DNA from: Lepidurus packardi | Lineage: Eukaryota; Arthropoda; Branchiopoda; Notostraca; Triopsidae | Direction of reading: 5' to 3' | NCBI GenBank assembly: GCA_023053545.1 | Contig: JAKZAN010000006.1 | Span: 5,461,001-5,525,000, forward strand | Length of the DNA: 64,000 bases | In this document: one piece after another, positions 29,902 through 56,227 of the stretch | How the letters are laid out: each line of letters starts with the position of its first letter | Position numbering within the stretch: position 1 is the first letter of the stretch | Notes under the pieces: generated by a model | Told to the model about the DNA's origin: nothing | Databases searched by the model: none | Seen by the model: only the letters and a program-made list of their open reading frames with translations | Program-made: the position numbers and the translations under genes

Positions 29902-32900
29902 CTAATTGTAGTTGAACTTCATCTTGACCAAGTACTCAACCTTCACCTGGGCCACATCATAGACAATGAACCTGAAATTACAAGATTAGTTAATAATTTG
30001 ATAATAAACTTTGCAAAATTAGAAAAAAAAAATTAAAAAGCCCCCATAAAATGTTAAAAAATTAATAATTATTCGATAATTACTCGTTGTAAAGCAATGA
30101 AGTGCTTTCAACTGGGCTGTCTTTAGGTTTTCCTAACGGAATTTGAACTCCATTAGGTAAGGTACGGGTTTCAGAAGGATCAGGCTCGGTTTTGCCCACA
30201 CCTTTAGTGCTGTGTTTGCCTTTAGGCAATTTCTCAATATAATTCGCTTGAGTATGCTCCCACCTGCACAAGAAATGGAACAAAAATTTAGGAAATTCGC
30301 TGGAAAAACAGGAATGTTGGGATAGAAAAGACGCACATGTTGCCTAAAGCTACTTCACACAGTAATAAGAGGCCCACTGGGTTGCTTTTGGACGTCACGC
30401 AGTAATTAGCGGACTTGGATACCATATCAGCGAAGTAAACGCCCTTGCCAAACATGTATCCAGTAACAGGTGCTTCAGGCGGCGCAATACGCAAGCCTTG
30501 GGATACAATTCCAGCCACGTTTGTGGTTCTCGAGCCATGCCATAACAACCGGCGATTGGGTAGCTTACTGAATGGTTTGTAGCGCTTATCTTCGCCTTGG
30601 CGAGCCACCTTAAAAAAAACAAACAATACATTAGAAAAATTGTGAGTCGATGCGTAAGAAATGGTTTGTAAGCAGCGGTGGGTCATTAAGAACGATTTCT
30701 AAGGTCGTTTTTCTCTAGTTTTACCATAAGGAATTCGTCTCTAATGAAACAATTTTCGTAAGAATCCCTTTTTTAAGTCTAAAAGTGTAGGAATTCGCCT
30801 TACAGTTTGTAAAGACTTGCGAAAGTACAGTTTGATGCCCCTAAGGTTAATTTTCTGTGTTGAAAGATGCAAAAATCGCCCTTACTGCAATTTGGTGTTA
30901 CTAGGGTTTACATTTCTGTGTAAAAAGATACAGTAATCGCGCTTATTGCAGTTTGGTGCTACGAAGGTCTAGTTTTCCATGCTTTAACATAAGAAAACCG
31001 TCTATATGCGAAATTGTATGTTACTGTGATGACACTAAGGTCGTTTTTCTCTAGTTTTACGATAAGGAATTCGTCTCTAATGAAACAATTTTCGTAAGAA
31101 TCCCATTTTTAAGTCTAAGCATAAAGACTCTCAAAATATAGGTGTAAAACAGTATTTTTACCTTAAAAACTTCCAAGATTTCCAACTTGTACTGCGTGTG
31201 CGTTGTCGCATGCGTGTTTTTGACGTACGTTTCAATAAGTTGATATTCTTCGGCCGCTTTCTCCAAAATTTCAATTTTGGCATTGAGTTTATCGTAGTGA
31301 GAATCAATAGGATCTTTGGATGTATCTGATTCTCCTGCTTTATGCAAATTGAACGCGATTTCAATCTCCATCAAACTGTCCAGCATCTCCAATTTGGTCT
31401 AGGAAAACAATTCTACATTAGAATTCCATTAGAACTCCAACATATCTTTCCAAATAATTATAATAATAACAATAATATTCTAATACATTCAAACAAATTC
31501 AATGAATTAGGAAGCATTTTGGTTTTACTTTGACGAGTTCATGGGAGTTGATCAACGGAGGTTTCTTGAGGCCAAAATCGTGGGGAATCAGCGTGTAGAA
31601 TCGGTTGGAAGCATCCAGGAATTTAGCCATAGGGGGCGTGGTCGGGATTGAAATCAAGTCTTGCAGCTCTTTGAGGACTCCAAACGCTGAACCAATTTGA
31701 CGACGACTGATTTTGCCCAAAGGCATCTTCGTTAAATCCAACTCAAATTCCAACATGGCCTTCTTCATCGATTCCACATCGAAAATCGTGCAAATCAGCT
31801 CTTGAATGGGTTTAGGAAGCTTGGATTTCGAGTCTTTCGTACTCAATTGTTGTGAAGCTTCAGCCTATGCATCCACACATCCACAAAAATCGCAATGAAC
31901 GGAAATAAATAAATAACACAACTTAATTTACAAAAAATAAAATTAGTTTCTATTTGAAATTCTTGAAAAAGATTTTCTACCGTACCTCGCCGTAATCCAC
32001 ATCCAATGGGTACATCTTGCCTGGAACTTTCCTGAAATTCTGGCGGTTTTTCCATCGATTACCACTCTTTTCTTCATACAATACTTCAAATGAGTGAATC
32101 GCATCTTCTTTATCGTCAAACTTCTCCAGTTTGTTACCGCCAATCACCGTACCCACGCGTCCCCACGCTCGGAACACCCACCACCTAAAAAAATAAAAAA
32201 ATTATTAGTAATAATAATAAAAAAAATACAATTTACTTTCCGCCTTTATCGCTTTCGAGGACTTGTAACTTGTAAAACGAGTTCCGATCACTTTGGATAT
32301 CCACCACGCCCAGGACAACGCTATATAAGTCTTTCCCTTGCTTCAAAACGTGGGCTTTATGCTCCAATCCCGAATCAGGATCAACCACGCCCCCTCCTTT
32401 CATTTTCAACGTCAGTTTCTCTGGAGTGCTCTTGCTTTGCTTAACTAAAAAGACCAAAATCATGTTGAGAAATGAATTTAAAATACAAAATTTCAGCGAA
32501 ATAGTCTTATAATGTACTATTTTTCTAATATTTTAAAAGAAATATCGGCCGCGTATCTGTCCGTTAAGCAAAACTTGTGCATTAACGGTCATCAGACGAC
32601 CTTCCTTTAATCTAGGAATGACTTGTGCCCTATTCATTGGAATTACCATGAATAAGGGTATCGCATTCCATTTAATTACTTAATCTCTTCTCTCAATAAA
32701 TAAATTGTAAATATTTAGACTTACAGCCACTTTTAGGGTCTTTCGACTTGATTCCCAAGCGTTCTTCCACCTAGAAAAGGAAAACCAAAATTATATAATA
32801 TAATACCATCTTTAAAATTCCTAAAATAATTTGAACCATTTGAACCCCAATTTGACATACATTTGAACCCCAAGATGCCAAATTCATCTTGGAAATTAAG

Positions 32901-34829
32901 AAAGCTGGAGTCATTCCGGGTTTCAAATCCTTGACGTCATCCAAAAACTCATCAGGTACAACTTGGATCTCCTTATCACGCGCTTGTTCCATATGTTTGT
33001 CCATCTTATTCACATCCTCTGCAGAAAAAGATGTTACTATCTTGAAAAAAACGAAGAATAACCAAAAACAATACGGAATAGGTACCTTTGCTGGCAATTA
33101 CTGCAGCAATTTTGTTGGTAATCTTGACTCCTAGCTTCCCACCCATTTCTTCAATCATCTTCTTAACATCAGCCTTGCTTTTGCTCGTTTGGCCGCCAAT
33201 CACGAACGTCATTTTGCTTAATGGATGCTTCGAATCCACTTTTGGGGTCCTATTCACCCCAAAACGCCCATCAAATCCCTTAATTAGCTCCAAATTCAGA
33301 CATTTTTTACGAAATCTCACAAAGAATGAGGAGCTAAAGCTTTCGCAGTCTCTGATTGCGCCCCCACGTTCGGAATCAGCCGTTTACGAGGCACATACTT
33401 GTACTTCTTCCTACAAGAAAGCGAAAAACACACTCATTCATTGGAAATCCTTTAAAAAAATCACGAATTATATGTTTGTAACGGGACAAATACGAAATTT
33501 CCAGCCTTACAAGAACGGATGCTCGCTTTTTAACTCGTCTGGGACCTTAAACGCCTTCCGATCAGGATCCAACGTCACATACGTGCATTTAGCCCATTCT
33601 GTGACCGACCCCATGCATTGATAACCAGTTCCGCTTCTAAAATAAGGCAAATTAATCGAAATTAAATCGATTTGCTTAGAAAAATTCGCCAAAACTCGAG
33701 GAATTCCTTTAAAATGTCGATTTTTTACTTGTAAACGAGCTGTCCTTTGCATTCTGGGCATGGCAGAAGTCTTCCAAAGGCCAAGCAATCTGCTAAACGA
33801 TCCAACATCTAAAGAAAAGCACAACAAATCATGAAATAAACGATAGTAAACGAAAAGCATTCGAAAATCGAAAATAAATTGATAAATAAGTATACCGAAG
33901 ATTCGCCAGACGGAACTTCTTGCTTATTATACTCCAGAAGCTCTTGCAGTTCCTTCTTAGAGCATTGTTTCTCCAAAGGATCGCGGTACTTGTACATAAG
34001 CTCAGTTTGGTCCTTCAATTTCGCCTTTTCCTCGTCTTTGGAAGCTCCATTAGACGTCCCAGGCTTAGAATCCGTCTCATCTGCCTCTTTTTTCACCTTC
34101 TTAGGGGGCGTGCCTGCTTCTGTCTTCACCTCAGCCTTTCGCTTGCCACCTACAGGCTTAAGTTTAGCTCGTAGAGCGTCTTTATCCTCTTTAGAGAGCG
34201 TGTTAAAGCCAGGAATGACTTCAGGCGAGTCATTAAAGCCAAATTCTTCTCTTCTTTGGACGAAACAGTCCACATGATGCCATTCATCTTGCGGACCGTA
34301 CATTTTAGAGCGTTCCGAATCGTAGCTCTTCTTCGCGACGCGGACTACGTCTTTGGCGATGTTCTCAAGGCAATGACGACACTTGGAACGACTGGATTTG
34401 GCGTATCCCACAGTGTAATCCAACATAGCCACTTTCTCGGCTGGTGAGCCCTTCTTTTTCTTGGCTTCTTTGGGTACAGACACGCCTTGGCCAGCGATCC
34501 TTTTGCGGATTGTCTCTTGGTCTTCCCAACGCAAGGAATCGAAATGTGCGATGTCAGCCTCGGTTTTAGGACGCTGCCGATCGAAAAAGCAGTCCAAATG
34601 GTACCAGCTGGTCATTTTCCCATCGAATTTGTTGGACTAGAGAGAGAGAAGTGAATGGGGACGGTTTATATGCGACAATAATGAATTTTTGAATGGGTTT
34701 TAACGTCATTTTTACTTGAACAAGCACGGCCAGGCGTAAACTGTTCTGTGGAATAGGATCACGACACTTTTTGCAGGAAGAACGACCGGTTTTTGCATAC
34801 TCGGCTCTGAAGGGTAAATCGTCACCCAT
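29902..34829 (-). CDS. PARP1: Poly(ADP-ribose) polymerase 1
   Basis: Nuclear DNA-break sensor that builds poly(ADP-ribose) from NAD. Exons in reading order: 34716-34829, 33896-34636, 33729-33808, 33511-33636, 33321-33410, 33086-33249, 32861-33018, 32725-32770, 32237-32444, 31986-32184, 31529-31864, 31162-31398, 30337-30608, 30084-30263, 29902-29971; 1006 aa (human 1014). Zinc finger 1 uses C19, C22, H51 and C54; zinc finger 2 starts at C124-x2-C127. Then come the zinc-3 domain ([26 protein letters not shown]), a BRCT domain ([13 protein letters not shown]), WGR ([17 protein letters not shown]), the helical regulatory domain ([15 protein letters not shown]) and the ART domain. The catalytic triad is intact: H857 (LLWHGSR), Y891 (GKGVYFADM) and E984 (SLLYNEF). 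Exon 33321-33410 and the next acceptor lie in the variable linker and are the least certain. The intron at 30609-31161 contains a repeat insertion. Confidence 0.97.
30701..31120. repeat. Insert with about 85-bp terminal direct repeats and 61-bp units, PARP1 intron (locus 2)
   Basis: The block beginning AAGGTCGTTTTTCTCTAG recurs almost unchanged at 30701-30783 and 31032-31120. Between the copies, from about 30820, lie roughly three diverged units of the 61-bp hairpin minisatellite, ending with the same GTTACTGTGATGAC terminus as locus 1. All of it is inside the intron between PARP1 exons 31162-31398 and 30337-30608. Confidence 0.75.
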
Positions 34830-37594
34830 TTTGGGAACAAACTTGGAGAAAAACGAGGACTATTCAAGCCTTCCAACGCTGGACTGGCGTTTTACCACGT
34901 TTTCGCGCGTTCCGCCATCTTGTTTACCTCCTTTGCTGTTGTTACATCCCCGTTGCTAGGGACGCCCTTTTAAAGCCCCTTAGGGTAAAGCGACGGAATG
35001 TCGGTGACTGTGGCATGTGAAAGTGAAAGTGCGTTAAGATGAATTTAATCGAACTTCCAAGTTAAGGTATATTATTTACGTTCATTACAGTTCATTGTTG
35101 CTTTGAAATGGTTAGAGTTTGGAGATTATCTAGGGTAATCTGACATTATTTCGTTGAAATCTGAATGGCAATAGAATAACGGAAAGAACTTGATAATTGA
35201 TATAAAGGTTTCTGGGTTGTAATTATAACATTTTGCGTCTTTTTTTTAGACTCCAATCGTGGAAAGTCTTACTCGTATAAATGTATTTGACTCGTTTGAC
35301 GTGTTTAAAACATTTTCGCGCGTTCCGCCATTTTGTTTACCTCCTTTGCCATTGTTACGGGCTGTTGCTAAGGCCGCGCACTTTTAAACTCCGTCTGGGG
35401 AAATGACGGTGGATTGTCGGTGATTGCGGCATTATAATTTAAGGGAAAGTGCGTAAATAGGAGTTCAACCAAACTTCCAAGTTAAGGTATACTATTTCCA
35501 TTCATTACAGTTCATTGTTGCTATGAAATTGACTGGAAATTTGAGATTATTTAGGGTAATTTGAAGATATTTGGTGTACGTTGAAATTAGCGTGGCAATA
35601 GGCAACAGAATAACCCAAACTACATGGTGTTTGAACGGTTTGGGGGTTGTAAGTCAATATTATTCTCATCTACGTTTCCGAACTTCAAGTATAGAAATTT
35701 TTACTCAAACAAAGGCACAACAAAGATAAACATTCATTGTAGAGGCTCTTGTTGCATACGCACGTTGCGCACTTGACACTAGACACTTGACAGTTGTCCT
35801 TGCAATTCAAGAAACTGTGCTTATTTAAAACAGATATAAGGTCTGAAAGGTTATTTATTATAGAATTAACTTCGTTACATTGTTACAGTCATGTGTCTTA
35901 TCATTGGTTTCTTCTAAATTTGATTAGTTGTGTTTTAATTGTTTAAAATTAAGGGGGTCATACTTCCCGTTTAGCTAAGCTTTTAGCCCGAAATCCGATG
36001 TAAACTAACGAGTAGAAACGTGGAAGCAACGATATCCAAAGGTATTTGAACTACGGAGAAAGTCAGGACTATATTTGGACGCTACACGATGCCCTAGAGA
36101 GAGATTTTAACCCGAATTTGTCTTAGGAATGGCGTAATTCAGGAGCTAAAGGGATGCAAAAGACTCCGATGTATTAGATAGGGTTTCAAATCGTATCGAG
36201 TGAAGAACCCCCCCAAACGCCCTAGTTTAAAGTCGTTGACATGGGAAGGATAAGTGTATAGGCTTACGTCTTTGTAATGCAAATGCAACTTGAAGAAATC
36301 TGACACTCGCCGTCCTCTGTTTGACATGCTTAATGACAACGTGCCTTTTAAGCCCCCGCACACGTTCGATCGCGTGTCTAGCCATCTGCGCCTACATAAC
36401 CCTAACCTCGTAACCATCCCTGCACCCACTACACAATTTCAAATCGTCCTTAGCTTTTAAAGCAGAGCCTAGAAAATTGTACAAAATCCATATAAGCCCC
36501 TAAACCCCTTTTAAAACACTTGCGTCTCTAAATCGCGCACAGAAAGCTGTCTCCAAAGTGTTTTTTTGCAAATTTTGCGCTCAACTCGCCTTCCATTTGC
36601 CTTCAACTCGTATCCAAGTCCAGAAATCAGCATACTACCTTATATTAGAACTAATCAGGCCTTTTTTTTGGCTTCTAATAAAGTTGGCGAACGGGAAGAA
36701 GCTGTTTCGAACGTTTCTTCGAACAAGGCGCGGGAAAACCGCATGCCACGTGGCGTAGCTTAAGTCCGCCATCTTGGCTTGGGGCAAGTCTGTTCAGGAA
36801 AACGGTGCAAGTAAACTCTTAAGAGGAAACTCTTGCAAATCGAATGTCTTAAAATTTAATTACATCAAGTTCACTCTCGTCATTCATAACCTGGTTTGAA
36901 TATTGAAGTACGGTAAAAAAGGGACAACACGGTGCTCAGAAGTCAACAAATAACCAAACATTTTTTAAAAGAAAGGTTAAAAAGAAGGTATAGATAAAAC
37001 AATTCCAAATAATATGGTTTCAATAGTTTTTTAAAAAAATCAGGAAAGATGAAAGGCGCCGGGGTCTATTTTGCTTTTTTACCCCGTTGGCAAACCGGGG
37101 CAAAAATATCGAAAAATTTTTTTAAAACAATTTGAACATTGCACTTGACCAGGACAATAACAGGAGGGCGGGGATGTGCAATTAGTCGAAATATTACATG
37201 AGGGACAAAAAAATTGCCATAGGGTATTGTTTAAGTGCCAAAGAGTTTTGTTTTGCATAATGCAGATGTTTTGAGGAAAACGGGATACCATCACCGCCAT
37301 TTTGTTTTCTTTTTTAAGGGATTTTTTGGTTTACTATATATATAATATGTACCACACACCATAAAATTTTGTGCATAAATCACCCACCAACCACAGTTTC
37401 TTTTTTTTCTGTCCCTTTGTCAAGCCGCCAGTTTTGAGTTCGGTTTCTCACTCCGTCATTTTTTGCATTGTTAATTTTTTTTAAATTCTAAGCTCTTCCT
37501 CACAATCGAAATGTCTTTGGCACCTTCAGTTTTCTTTGGACCCATGTACTTATCAGTCCTCAGAAGTAGAAACCTAGAATTGCACAAAGTACGT
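34830..37594. other. PARP1 upstream region and COE 3' flank
   Basis: From 34899 the PARP1 promoter side contains a two-copy tandem duplication (see separate entry). A further AGTCCGCCATCTTGG lies near 36763. No conserved exon is seen between 35.6 and 37.6 kb, although the missing 3' exon of COE would be expected here. Minus-strand frames at 36139-36429 and 37079-37300 show no resemblance to COE. Confidence 0.5.
34899..35600. repeat. Tandem duplication of the PARP1 upstream region, period 413
   Basis: TTTCGCGCGTTCCGCCAT followed by TTGTTTACCTCCTTTG starts at 34901 and again at 35314. The copies stay alignable for about 280 bp, through CAAACTTCCAAGTTAAGGTATA (with one change), TTACAGTTCATTGTTGCT and GTGGCAATAG. 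Both keep the AAGATGGCGGA-type (YY1/Pho-like) element on the minus strand, one with a C-to-T change. Confidence 0.85.
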
Positions 37595-50945
<13,351 letters not shown>

Positions 50946-53900
50946 GGTTGCTGCAAAAACTGGGTTCTATTTTTTCGCCCTCGGTTGTTGCTATCGGGCG
51001 GTAACGCGGGGAGAGGAAGTGGAGCGGGTCAGAGCGAACGTTTTTCGGGAAGTTGCGCCAAGATGGTTCGCGGATTGCCGGTTCGGCTAGGCGTGTATAA
51101 CGTTGACGGCAAGCCAGCCGTGCCCGGCGACTTCGGGACTTGTCTTCCCCAACGTCGCAAGGACGTTTTTCTTGCAGGAAGGAGAGATAAGTGGGGGGGG
51201 CTTTCTTTGGAACCTGTTCGAAAATTGCTTAATTGATGCAATCCGATTAAAATAGTCGGAGCTCGTCTGCGGATAGGAAGGAAGTTGTGTAGTGAACGTT
51301 GGGGTATGCTGGATTGGATTGGAACACTCGACCACCTGGAATGGGGAAAAAGATGAGGGACAACTATTAACTCCTGGAGCCAGGTTCATCACCGCGTCAT
51401 GTTGCTATAATTAATAGAAATGTTTGATGGGATCTTGATAGCGCCGGCGAAATCCCCTGGACCGATTTGGCAGGGGTTATTCTTACTATTATCTAATTTG
51501 CGAAAGAGTGAGCTCCGTGGCTAGCGTCGGTCATTCTTAGGCTGAAACTGTTGGAAGAGTGTTGGAATTCAAGGGAATTCTTTGGATGAATCATGTTGGA
51601 TGTCAACCGTGTGACTTCGTATGACCTAACTCATGCGTTAGGTTGAGTGGTTCAACTTTCAAGCCTTTTCTTTGAATAGTTTACTAATAATCTTAATACC
51701 CAGCTACCGAGCAACAATCGAACTTGCTTGAAAGAGCTGTTGGAAGGTTCTCATGGCCGAATTTGGGCCGCATCGGCTTAGTCGCGTGACTGGGGTTCGC
51801 TCTTACGTAGAAACCTTGCGAAATTTCGATAAACGCTTTCGACAGTAAAGTAGAGCATAGACCGGATCTACGAACTATAGGAAGATGGGTTTAGTTGTTG
51901 AATTTAGAAATTTTCCAAAATTGGAAGAATTTTAAATTGAAAGCTCTTTGCGATGAAAGGAATTCCGTTCGTAATTATTCCGAATTTTTGTATTATATTT
52001 TTGCAATATCTCCGAGTGGTGTTGTAAAGGATAAACTAGACTTGTGATGATTGAAGTTAGGAAGTCGCACAATGATAAAAAAATTGAGAAAAGGTGATCT
52101 TTACGGCGTTTGGTGTAGAAATCTCACTGTCCAATGTCTGAGAATGTAAAACGTGCCGTTATGCGTACAATGCGAGTGAATTTCTGCAATGTCGTATGAC
52201 AGTAATGTAGAGCATTGTTATCTCATTCAGAAAGTTCACGTTTACTCCAAATAAATTCGCAAAATGAAATTGAAATGTTCTCTAACTATGGGTAAGCAAA
52301 GCCGGCGTCTTTGGAGACTAAAATACGATTTTTGACGCTTTAATCTCAATATTTGCGGATTTATTTCCATCTCCATGGCCGAAAGGCACTATAACATGCT
52401 GCCATAGCAATACCCCATCCTTTTCATTGAAATCTAAAACACTCCGACAATGTTAGACCCAATCTATTCTGCTCAATTATCTAAAAGTTCAAAATAGGAA
52501 ATGAACGGATATTTCTAGTTCAGAAGCCTAATTGCCTAACTGGTAGCTTAAACCTTAACTGTAGTGAAACCTCCACACTTTGCAGAAGAACCCAATTATT
52601 AGCTAAGCACTTCCCCTAATCCTTTAAGATTTCTTTCGATTTTTACTTTGCCTAAGTCGATTACCACTAAGTGATTTCGCGAACCCGAATGTGCACATTT
52701 CCAATGATTCGTTTCGTGAACACATGGACATATTAAGACATTTACTTATATAAAGAACAGAGGCAGAGGAGCCTCAAGATCCGTATTTAAACCCCCGATC
52801 CTGGATTACCTGCGAAGAACGGACTTTGAGTCACTTCATTCCTACGTGGGGTATGGCCAATTTACCTTTCAGTGCAGAGGAAAGGGATCTTCCAATCTAT
52901 CTTTCCAAAGCTTTCGATAATGGATCAATTATGCTTCCCCGTTAGTAACTGAATCATTACTTACCAATCATACCCCAAATTAAGTTTATTTCCTGTTTGG
53001 ATTAGACGAGGGAAAAAAAATGACCCATCCTTCTTGGTTGGTTTACGTTGACTACCTGGGATATGATTTTGACATCCTCACTCTAACCAAACAGCCAAAT
53101 TCTTCACACTTACCAGTAAAGACTGCCAGTCAGTGGACGATGTAGAAAATCGAGGGTAAAGAATCGTTTTTCCGTTCGGGAAATCGTTTCGCAAACTTTC
53201 AATTCATTCGATTCGAGCTTCACGTCTTCAATGCTCTGGGTATTGGAATCCCTCCGGATCTTTCGGAACCCACTTTCAGATCTTACAGAATCACCCAAAC
53301 GCACCGGACACTTTCACTAGTTAGGTTAGGATTGCGCAACTTGCCCAGATCGGTTAAACTCGGCCTAATCGCGTAACTCGCCTAAATCGCCTGACTCGGA
53401 TAGCTCGGCCAAAGTTCCAGCACCAGTGCGGAGATTCAGGAAGGTCGCCCAACGTCACCAGTCCCACGGGGCTGAAAACTTAACCCTAGATCGGTTGGGT
53501 GGATCTTGGGTTCCAGACCCTTGGTAGGAAGGGTTTTCAACCCAAAGTTTTTTGGGAAACCCAGGTAGCGGGTCCTCTTAGCCTCCAGCCAGCCACCGAG
53601 GGGTTTTACGGAGGGATTACAGGAATATTCCGCGAAATATACCTCCTTGCGTTCTTCGTTCCCGTGCTCTTAAAGAAGACAGATGGACACACTCTTCACC
53701 GGCGAAAGGGTGCACTTGCTTACCCTAAGACACTTTTGGGAGTGTGTGTTCGTGTTGTTAGCTTACGGCGTAAAAGTTTGGGAGAAAAAGCCCCGTCAAG
53801 GGATACACAAAAAGGAAAAGGGTGAGTGTCCCGCGGATGATCTTCGCTCGAAGTTGTATCGGGGGGACAAGAGGACTCAACACTCGTCCATACACTCAAC

Positions 53901-56200
53901 GTACACTCTACACCAGAAAACGTCCCGAGCACCTCCACGCTTAACACCAGCCTAGGACTAAGCCAGGGTCCGAGGGTGGCAGTGCCATTTTTACACCCTC
54001 TGGGACCCTCCCAGCTACCCCACCAGCATCACCGAACACTCCCAGCTGTGGGTGAAGGGGGTGGGTCAGCGTCCGAACAACGTGGAAGGTAAGAAAACGC
54101 CACGCCAGAGAGCAAAACACAAGAGGCGTGGTCTCTGGAGACCCTTTTGGGGGTGGTGGAAAAGGTCCTGGTGGGAAGCCTCGGGGCAGTAGTAGTGCAG
54201 TAGTAACGGTTAGTCTACTGGGTAGTAGTAAAAAAATAGGTGCTTGCTCCCCGCAGGGGGTTGGGGGAAGGGGGCTGCCATCGTGGTCCGTCGTTCGCTC
54301 CCTTGCCACCAATCGGGTGCTTAGTTGGAAGATCTCAACAATACTAAGCCCCGCCCCTCCTGGGAATATATGATGCTCCCTAGGGCCAATGAAGACGGCG
54401 AAACTAGCAAAGGGGGAAGCTTATGCCCCCAGGCGCCGGCGTTCTCTCACTTGTGAGCGAACAAACCCCCCGCTCAGGAGGGTTCGTAAAAACGATAAGG
54501 GGGAGGGCGGGTGGTCGGAGAGGGTCGGGAGAGGACAAGAGGAACGAAAACTGGGGAGTCGAGGAAGAAGGGTCAGGTTTTCAGCGTCGGTAGAGTAGAC
54601 AGAGATCACGGGCAAAAGAAAAAAAGACAGGCCGAGAACGAAAGAGGGGAGACGGGTTTGGCCTTGTAGCGTCCCGGTCCTGAGATATGTGGCACCTAGG
54701 ACGGGCGCCGTAATTCGGTGCAGCTTTTGGCTCTTCTTTCCGGGGCACGATTTTCTTGTTTTTCGCAACTCGCGCATAGATTTTTTTTTTTTTTTTTTGC
54801 TTTCCAAGGGTGAACACTGACTGGATGGAGATAGAGAAACACATGGGGGGGTGTGGGTGGGGTGATGAGAATATTTGTGGACGTCAAAGAAGGAGAGAAA
54901 AGCGTCCCTCACTAGAAATGCTGTCTATATGGTAAAGATCAGCGCAGAGAGAGAGAGAGAAATCGTGTTTTTTTTTTTCTAAGACAAGCGTTTGTTATAG
55001 ATTGTCGCCTGTAAATCGCTTTAGAGCTTTAAAGTGAGAAGAAGAAAAATAGGAAAAACATGTTTGGAATAGAAACGGTAATGGAAAAATGTATTATTTA
55101 ACATTACATGAATACTTTTGGTACTTTAGATTACACACAGCTACAACAAACGGCGTATGAATTTAATTAGATATAAAACGTTGGGATTTTGAGGGGATTT
55201 GAAATTAATATCGTGGAAGGCAAGGACTTGGGGTAATAAAAAGAATAATAAGAAAAGTGTACTTGATCTAAGAGTGCGAGTTTTCTTTAACATAGTGAAA
55301 AGTATTTTTTTTTTTAAATAATTACAATTAATAAAAATTTAATTAAATACTTTGTATTATTTCGAATTGGATGGGTGGCTAGTATTAGGATGGGAACCAT
55401 TTTGAAGTCAAGGATTCTGCATTTAGAACATTCGGAGTACATTACAAGAGGTAAAATTTTACAATACAAGAGGTAAAACTTGAATGCTTTAGAGCGTTTA
55501 CGAAATTAGAGCGGTAGGAAGCTATAGATTCCAATCAAATGAAGATCAATCGGATCAATTCGATCCCAAAATTAGACTGAGAGAAAATAGAGCGAAATAG
55601 ACCAAAATAGGCCAAAAATAGGGCGAAAAACTCGGAGCACCAAAACCGTACTAAATTGGAGTGCTTGAAAATTAGAGCGCTCAAAACCGTTGGAACGTGT
55701 GATTTCGATCCAAAACGGGTGAAAATCACCAGCGGATCACCTTTTCTCAAATGAACTTAGAATGACTTGGGTCATTTGCGTGGCGATACTTGAACTTGCC
55801 CTGTATCTTCGCATATAAGCAAGTTGGAACTGCACAATCGAAAGATACGAGAATAGAATGGGATCGAATCTACAGCATGATCTAAAAGCTGGAGTAATAT
55901 TACTTTGTATATTAGATTATGTTTTACTAAACGGTTACGATAATGGCAGTTAAATAAATACATAAAAAACGGGTTGAGATGATAATACATGTGATGGTAA
56001 TACAACCCTTTGACTCGCTATCCGTCCGGAAAGTATTGCTGGGATCGTGAGTAGTAATACCAACAAGGGTAGCTTCGAATGTCGGGGTAAAAACGGCCTC
56101 TAGTGAATGTCCGTGCATGGATGACTTAACTTGGCACGCCAAAGCACTCAGCCTTAATTAGTCCTGTCACAATCTGGATGTATCTGGAACTTTATAAAAA
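50946..56200. other. 5' flank of COE, no conserved gene seen
   Basis: Probably promoter and 5' UTR sequence of COE. An AAGATGG element lies at about 51058. The stretch 53.5-54.9 kb is GC-richer, with G and C homopolymers, and gives long open frames on both strands that look like composition effects. No exon of a known family is recognised. Confidence 0.4.
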
Positions 56201-56227
56201 AGAAAAAAAAATCCATCTAGCGTATGC

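Noticed and set aside
36139..36429. 96-codon minus-strand frame as a possible missing COE C-terminal exon
   Set aside because: Composition is basic and aromatic, unlike the Ser/Thr/Pro-rich COE tail, and there is no acceptor in phase that I could justify.
50985..51236. Plus-strand frame starting in a good Kozak context just upstream of COE
   Set aside because: Peptide is not recognisable and no downstream exon follows; more likely 5' UTR sequence of COE read backwards.
53941..54912. Long minus-strand frames rich in Pro, Ser and Arg
   Set aside because: They arise from a GC-rich stretch with homopolymers; open frames occur on both strands and none resembles a protein family.
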